From the NCBI GenBank assembly GCA_022402565.1, contig JAKRSC010000011.1:1-64000 (forward strand): a DNA stretch of 64,000 nt, written 5' to 3'. A model generated the notes under the pieces. It was not told where the DNA came from, did not search any database, and saw nothing but the letters and a program-made list of their open reading frames with translations. The stretch comes from Hydrotalea sp. (GTDB lineage Bacteria; Bacteroidota; Bacteroidia; Chitinophagales; Chitinophagaceae). The translations under genes were made by a program, and so were the position numbers. Of this stretch, positions 61,736-64,000 are shown piece after piece (within the stretch, counting starts at the first letter, position 1; each line of letters opens with the position of its first letter).

Positions 61736-63280
61736 TCATTTAGTTTCTTCAGCAGGATTTTCTGAAAATCCTTTTTCTGGGCGCATTTGCGGAAACAATA
61801 GTACATCTTGAATGCTGGCTTGATTGGTCATAAGCATACATAATCTATCAATACCAATACCAATGCCGCTTGTTGGTGGCATACCATATTCTAATGCACG
61901 TAAGAAATCGTAATCAATAAACATAGCTTCATCATCTCCTCGCTCCATTAAACGTGTTTGCTCCTCAAATCTTTCAAGCTGATCTATTGGATCGTTTAGC
62001 TCTGTATAGGCATTTGCAATTTCTTTTCCATTTACCATTAATTCAAAGCGCTCTACTAGCCCCGCTTTTGATCGATGTTTTTTGGTTAATGGACTCATTT
62101 CAACTGGGTAATCAATAATGAAGGTTGGCTGAATAAAGGTGTGCTCACTAGTTGCTCCAAAAATTTCATCAATTAATTTACCTTTCCCAATATTACCGGG
62201 TACATCAATGTGCAATTGTTTACATACTGCTCTTAAACCCTCTTCATCCATTTGGCTGATATCAATGCCTGTATTCTCTTGAATAGCTTCAAAAATGGAT
62301 ATGCGCTTAAATGGGGCTTTGAAAGAAATGGTTTTATCGCCAACTTGTAAATCGGTGGTGCCGTGTAGTTCTACAGCAATTTTTTCGAAAAGCTGCTCGG
62401 TTGTTTCCATCATCCAATAATAATCTTTGTAGGCAGTATACCATTCAAGAATTGTGAATTCTGGATTGTGGGTTCTATCCATGCCTTCGTTTCTGAAATT
62501 GCGACTGAATTCATATACCCAATCAAACCCGCCAACAATCAATCGCTTTAAGTATAATTCATTCGCAATGCGTAAATACAATGGAATATCTAAGGTATTG
62601 TGATGCGTAATAAAGGGACGAGCTGCTGCGCCACCTGGAATACTTTGCAAAACAGGTGTATCTACCTCTAAAGCACCTTGCTCATTTAAAAACTGACGTA
62701 TGGTATTAATCATACGTGTTCTCTGAAGAAAGGTATGTTTTACATCTGGATTAATAATAAGATCGGCATAGCGTTGGCGATAACGAAATTCTGGATCTGT
62801 AACCGCATCATACACATTCCCCTGATCGTCGCGCTTTACTACAGGAAGTGGTTTTAAAGACTTAGTAAGTAAAGTAAGGGTTTGCGCATGTACGCTGGTT
62901 TCACCGGTTTTTGTAACAAATACAAATCCAGTTACACCTATAATGTCTCCTAAATCAAGTTGCTTCACTACATGATCAAAAAGCGATTTGTCTTCACCAG
63001 GACAGATATCATCTTTTCTTACATATAGTTGAATTAGACCTTCTCTGTCTTGTATTTTAACGAAGAAAACTTTGCCTTTATCGTTGATACTCATGATTCT
63101 ACCTGCAACACATACATTTTTATAATCCTCTTGTGTTGCTTCGGAGAAACCTGCTTTGATAGATGCAGAAAAATGCGAAACTGGATAAAGTGGGGCAGGA
63201 TAAGGATCAATACCGTGGGTACGTAACTGGGTTAATTTTTCCCTGCGAATTATTTCTTGTTCTGACAAATGCTGACTCAT
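61736..63280 (-). CDS. lysS: Lysine-tRNA ligase (class II)
   Basis: 514 residues, standard for bacterial LysRS. The N-terminal OB-fold anticodon-binding domain runs to ~residue 150 (VCVAGRIMSINDKGKVFFVK). The class II core has YRQRYADLIINPDVKHTFLQ (motif 1 region), FRNEGMDRTHNPEFTILEWY (motif 2) and YGMPPTSGIGIGIDRLCML (motif 3). It charges tRNA-Lys. A clear promoter lies at 63298-63329 and an intrinsic terminator at 61705-61727, so lysS is a monocistronic unit. Confidence 0.97.
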   Translation of the reverse strand: MSQHLSEQEIIRREKLTQLRTHGIDPYPAPLYPVSHFSASIKAGFSEATQEDYKNVCVAGRIMSINDKGKVFFVKIQDREGLIQLYVRKDDICPGEDKSLFDHVVKQLDLGDIIGVTGFVFVTKTGETSVHAQTLTLLTKSLKPLPVVKRDDQGNVYDAVTDPEFRYRQRYADLIINPDVKHTFLQRTRMINTIRQFLNEQGALEVDTPVLQSIPGGAAARPFITHHNTLDIPLYLRIANELYLKRLIVGGFDWVYEFSRNFRNEGMDRTHNPEFTILEWYTAYKDYYWMMETTEQLFEKIAVELHGTTDLQVGDKTISFKAPFKRISIFEAIQENTGIDISQMDEEGLRAVCKQLHIDVPGNIGKGKLIDEIFGATSEHTFIQPTFIIDYPVEMSPLTKKHRSKAGLVERFELMVNGKEIANAYTELNDPIDQLERFEEQTRLMERGDDEAMFIDYDFLRALEYGMPPTSGIGIGIDRLCMLMTNQASIQDVLLFPQMRPEKGFSENPAEETK

Positions 63281-63297
63281 ACGCTCGTTTAAGGCGG

Positions 63298-63329
63298 CAA
63301 AATTAACGGTTGCGTATCAGTTTGGCAAA
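63298..63329 (-). promoter_or_regulatory. lysS promoter
   Basis: The minus strand carries TTTG (63326-63329), a 20-base spacer and TAATTTTG (63298-63305), both exact for the Bacteroidota sigma-A consensus. The -7 element stands 17 bases before the lysS ATG. This is the best-formed promoter in the window. Confidence 0.75.
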
Positions 63330-63343
63330 GATGGTCGAAGAAC

Positions 63344-64000
63344 TTAGCGGTATATTTCTGCTAACATACATCTAATTCCGCCACCACCCACGGTTTCAAT
63401 GGTTGGAATGGATGCAGAAAGAATAAGATGATGCGTGCTTAATTGAGCCATTTGAGCCGGTGTGAATGCATTTCTGGCAGTTTCACTCATGATCCAAGCA
63501 AGCTGACCAGCTGGAAGCGAAATTTCTAATATGTTTCCACAAAATTGTTGCATCTGCCATTCGTCAATTACAACTATATCATGTCCTGTTTGAATTAATA
63601 GTTGTTGAATCCCATACCAATCAAATTCTTCTGCAAAAACATCTTTGCAAATAATAGCCAATCTTGATCCAATAGCCATCATAACATTGGTATGGTAAAC
63701 AGGTACGCCTGATGATGTTTTTGTAGGAAACCAAATAGCTCTATATCCTTGTAGTTCAGCAAAATCTTGCAGTGCACGGGTATGTGTTCTTGATGAACTT
63801 GCAGCGTAAATTATTTTATTTGGATGATCTATAACCATACTACCAGTACCCTCTAAAAAGAATCCATCTACTTCCCAGTCACTCATATCTTGAAAGACTT
63901 TGGGTTGCAGTTCACTTTTTAAATATTCAATGATATCGCTGCGCTTTTCTGTTCGTCTTTTTGCACTTTGCATGGGAAACACAGTCAGCGATTGATTGGG
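63344..64000 (-). CDS. Arginine deiminase-related protein (CtlX-like), 5' truncated
   Basis: The frame stays open to the right edge, so the N-terminus is cut off; at least 218 residues remain. The text NQSLTVFPMQSAKRRTEKR matches the segment of CtlX/amidinotransferase-type proteins that follows the NNW(I/F)S motif. Further on are EGTGSMVIDH with an expected catalytic acid, YHTNVMMAIGSRLAIIC with the catalytic His, and near the C-terminus GGGGIRCMLAEIY with the nucleophilic Cys. All catalytic residues of the guanidine-modifying fold in this part are present. CtlX-like enzymes act on citrulline or related ureido/guanidino compounds; the exact substrate is uncertain. Confidence 0.85.
   Translation of the reverse strand, partial: PNQSLTVFPMQSAKRRTEKRSDIIEYLKSELQPKVFQDMSDWEVDGFFLEGTGSMVIDHPNKIIYAASSSRTHTRALQDFAELQGYRAIWFPTKTSSGVPVYHTNVMMAIGSRLAIICKDVFAEEFDWYGIQQLLIQTGHDIVVIDEWQMQQFCGNILEISLPAGQLAWIMSETARNAFTPAQMAQLSTHHLILSASIPTIETVGGGGIRCMLAEIYR

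Noticed and set aside
1-64000. tRNA/rRNA genes, CRISPR arrays, insertion sequences, phage or defence islands
   Set aside because: I read the intergenic gaps (all under about 330 bases) and found no tRNA-like cloverleaf, spaced repeats, transposase, integrase or defence genes.

Overview
The window is a stretch of chromosome from a member of the Bacteroidota, most likely the family Chitinophagaceae (Sediminibacterium-like relatives). The evidence is low GC by eye, a SusC/SusD pair, families largely confined to that phylum (DUF4290, DUF5690, a long-form amidophosphoribosyltransferase, a fused CusA-TolC pump, a metallo-hydrolase/rhodanese fusion), many short-leader lipoproteins, and promoters of the TTTG-N17-20-TAnnTTTG type instead of TTGACA/TATAAT. 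No rRNA, tRNA, CRISPR array, phage or insertion sequence was seen. The content looks like ordinary core and accessory chromosome with two edge-truncated genes.

Layout. 1-3.7 kb: the tail of an unknown gene, DUF4290, a DUF2846-type exported protein, pheS and recO. 3.7-5.6 kb: an ArsR regulator and a persulfide-dioxygenase-like/rhodanese protein. 5.6-8.3 kb: tsaB coupled to a degenerate 3-hydroxyacyl-CoA dehydrogenase, divergent from ridA and a flavin-reductase-like protein. 8.3-10.3 kb: a pair of membrane proteins with bacterial PH domains. 10.5-11.9 kb: a glycosyltransferase/HAD phosphatase fusion that looks like a one-protein glucosylglycerate-type pathway. 11.9-18.7 kb: a very large multi-PAS histidine kinase and two tandem PKD lipoproteins. 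18.9-24.9 kb: a heavy-metal RND efflux operon whose pump is fused to its TolC partner. 24.9-27.1 kb: a three-gene operon for a nucleotide-activated, N-acetylated sugar.

27.1-36.6 kb: gmk, a DUF4397 lipoprotein, an HSDL2-like SDR, recA, an esterase-fold lipoprotein without its catalytic triad, an outer-membrane barrel, a GNAT acetyltransferase, an exported amidase and a YdeI-like protein. 36.6-41.7 kb: a Ca2+/Na+ antiporter, an enoyl-CoA hydratase with paaZ (phenylacetate catabolism) behind a near-perfect operator palindrome, a DUF1569 protein and adk. 41.8-48.7 kb: msrB, a SusC/SusD pair, a DUF5690 transporter-like protein and a zinc-ribbon protein. 48.7-53.4 kb: a long-form PurF, a PLP aminotransferase and a GAF histidine kinase. 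53.4-59.6 kb: a complete AcrAB-TolC-type efflux operon. 59.6-64 kb: a class A serine hydrolase, a NagX-like membrane acyltransferase, lysS and the end of an arginine-deiminase-like gene.

The best leads are the GpgS-HAD fusion (10565-11941), the palindromic operator over the paaZ promoter (40511-40533), the catalytically dead acetyl-xylan-esterase-like lipoprotein beside an outer-membrane barrel (31685-33906), and the internal signal-peptide-like segment joining RND pump and TolC in one polypeptide (around 22540-22620). I did not find a wholly novel multi-gene system that I could defend. Start codons were moved where a promoter, a terminator or family length argued for it.
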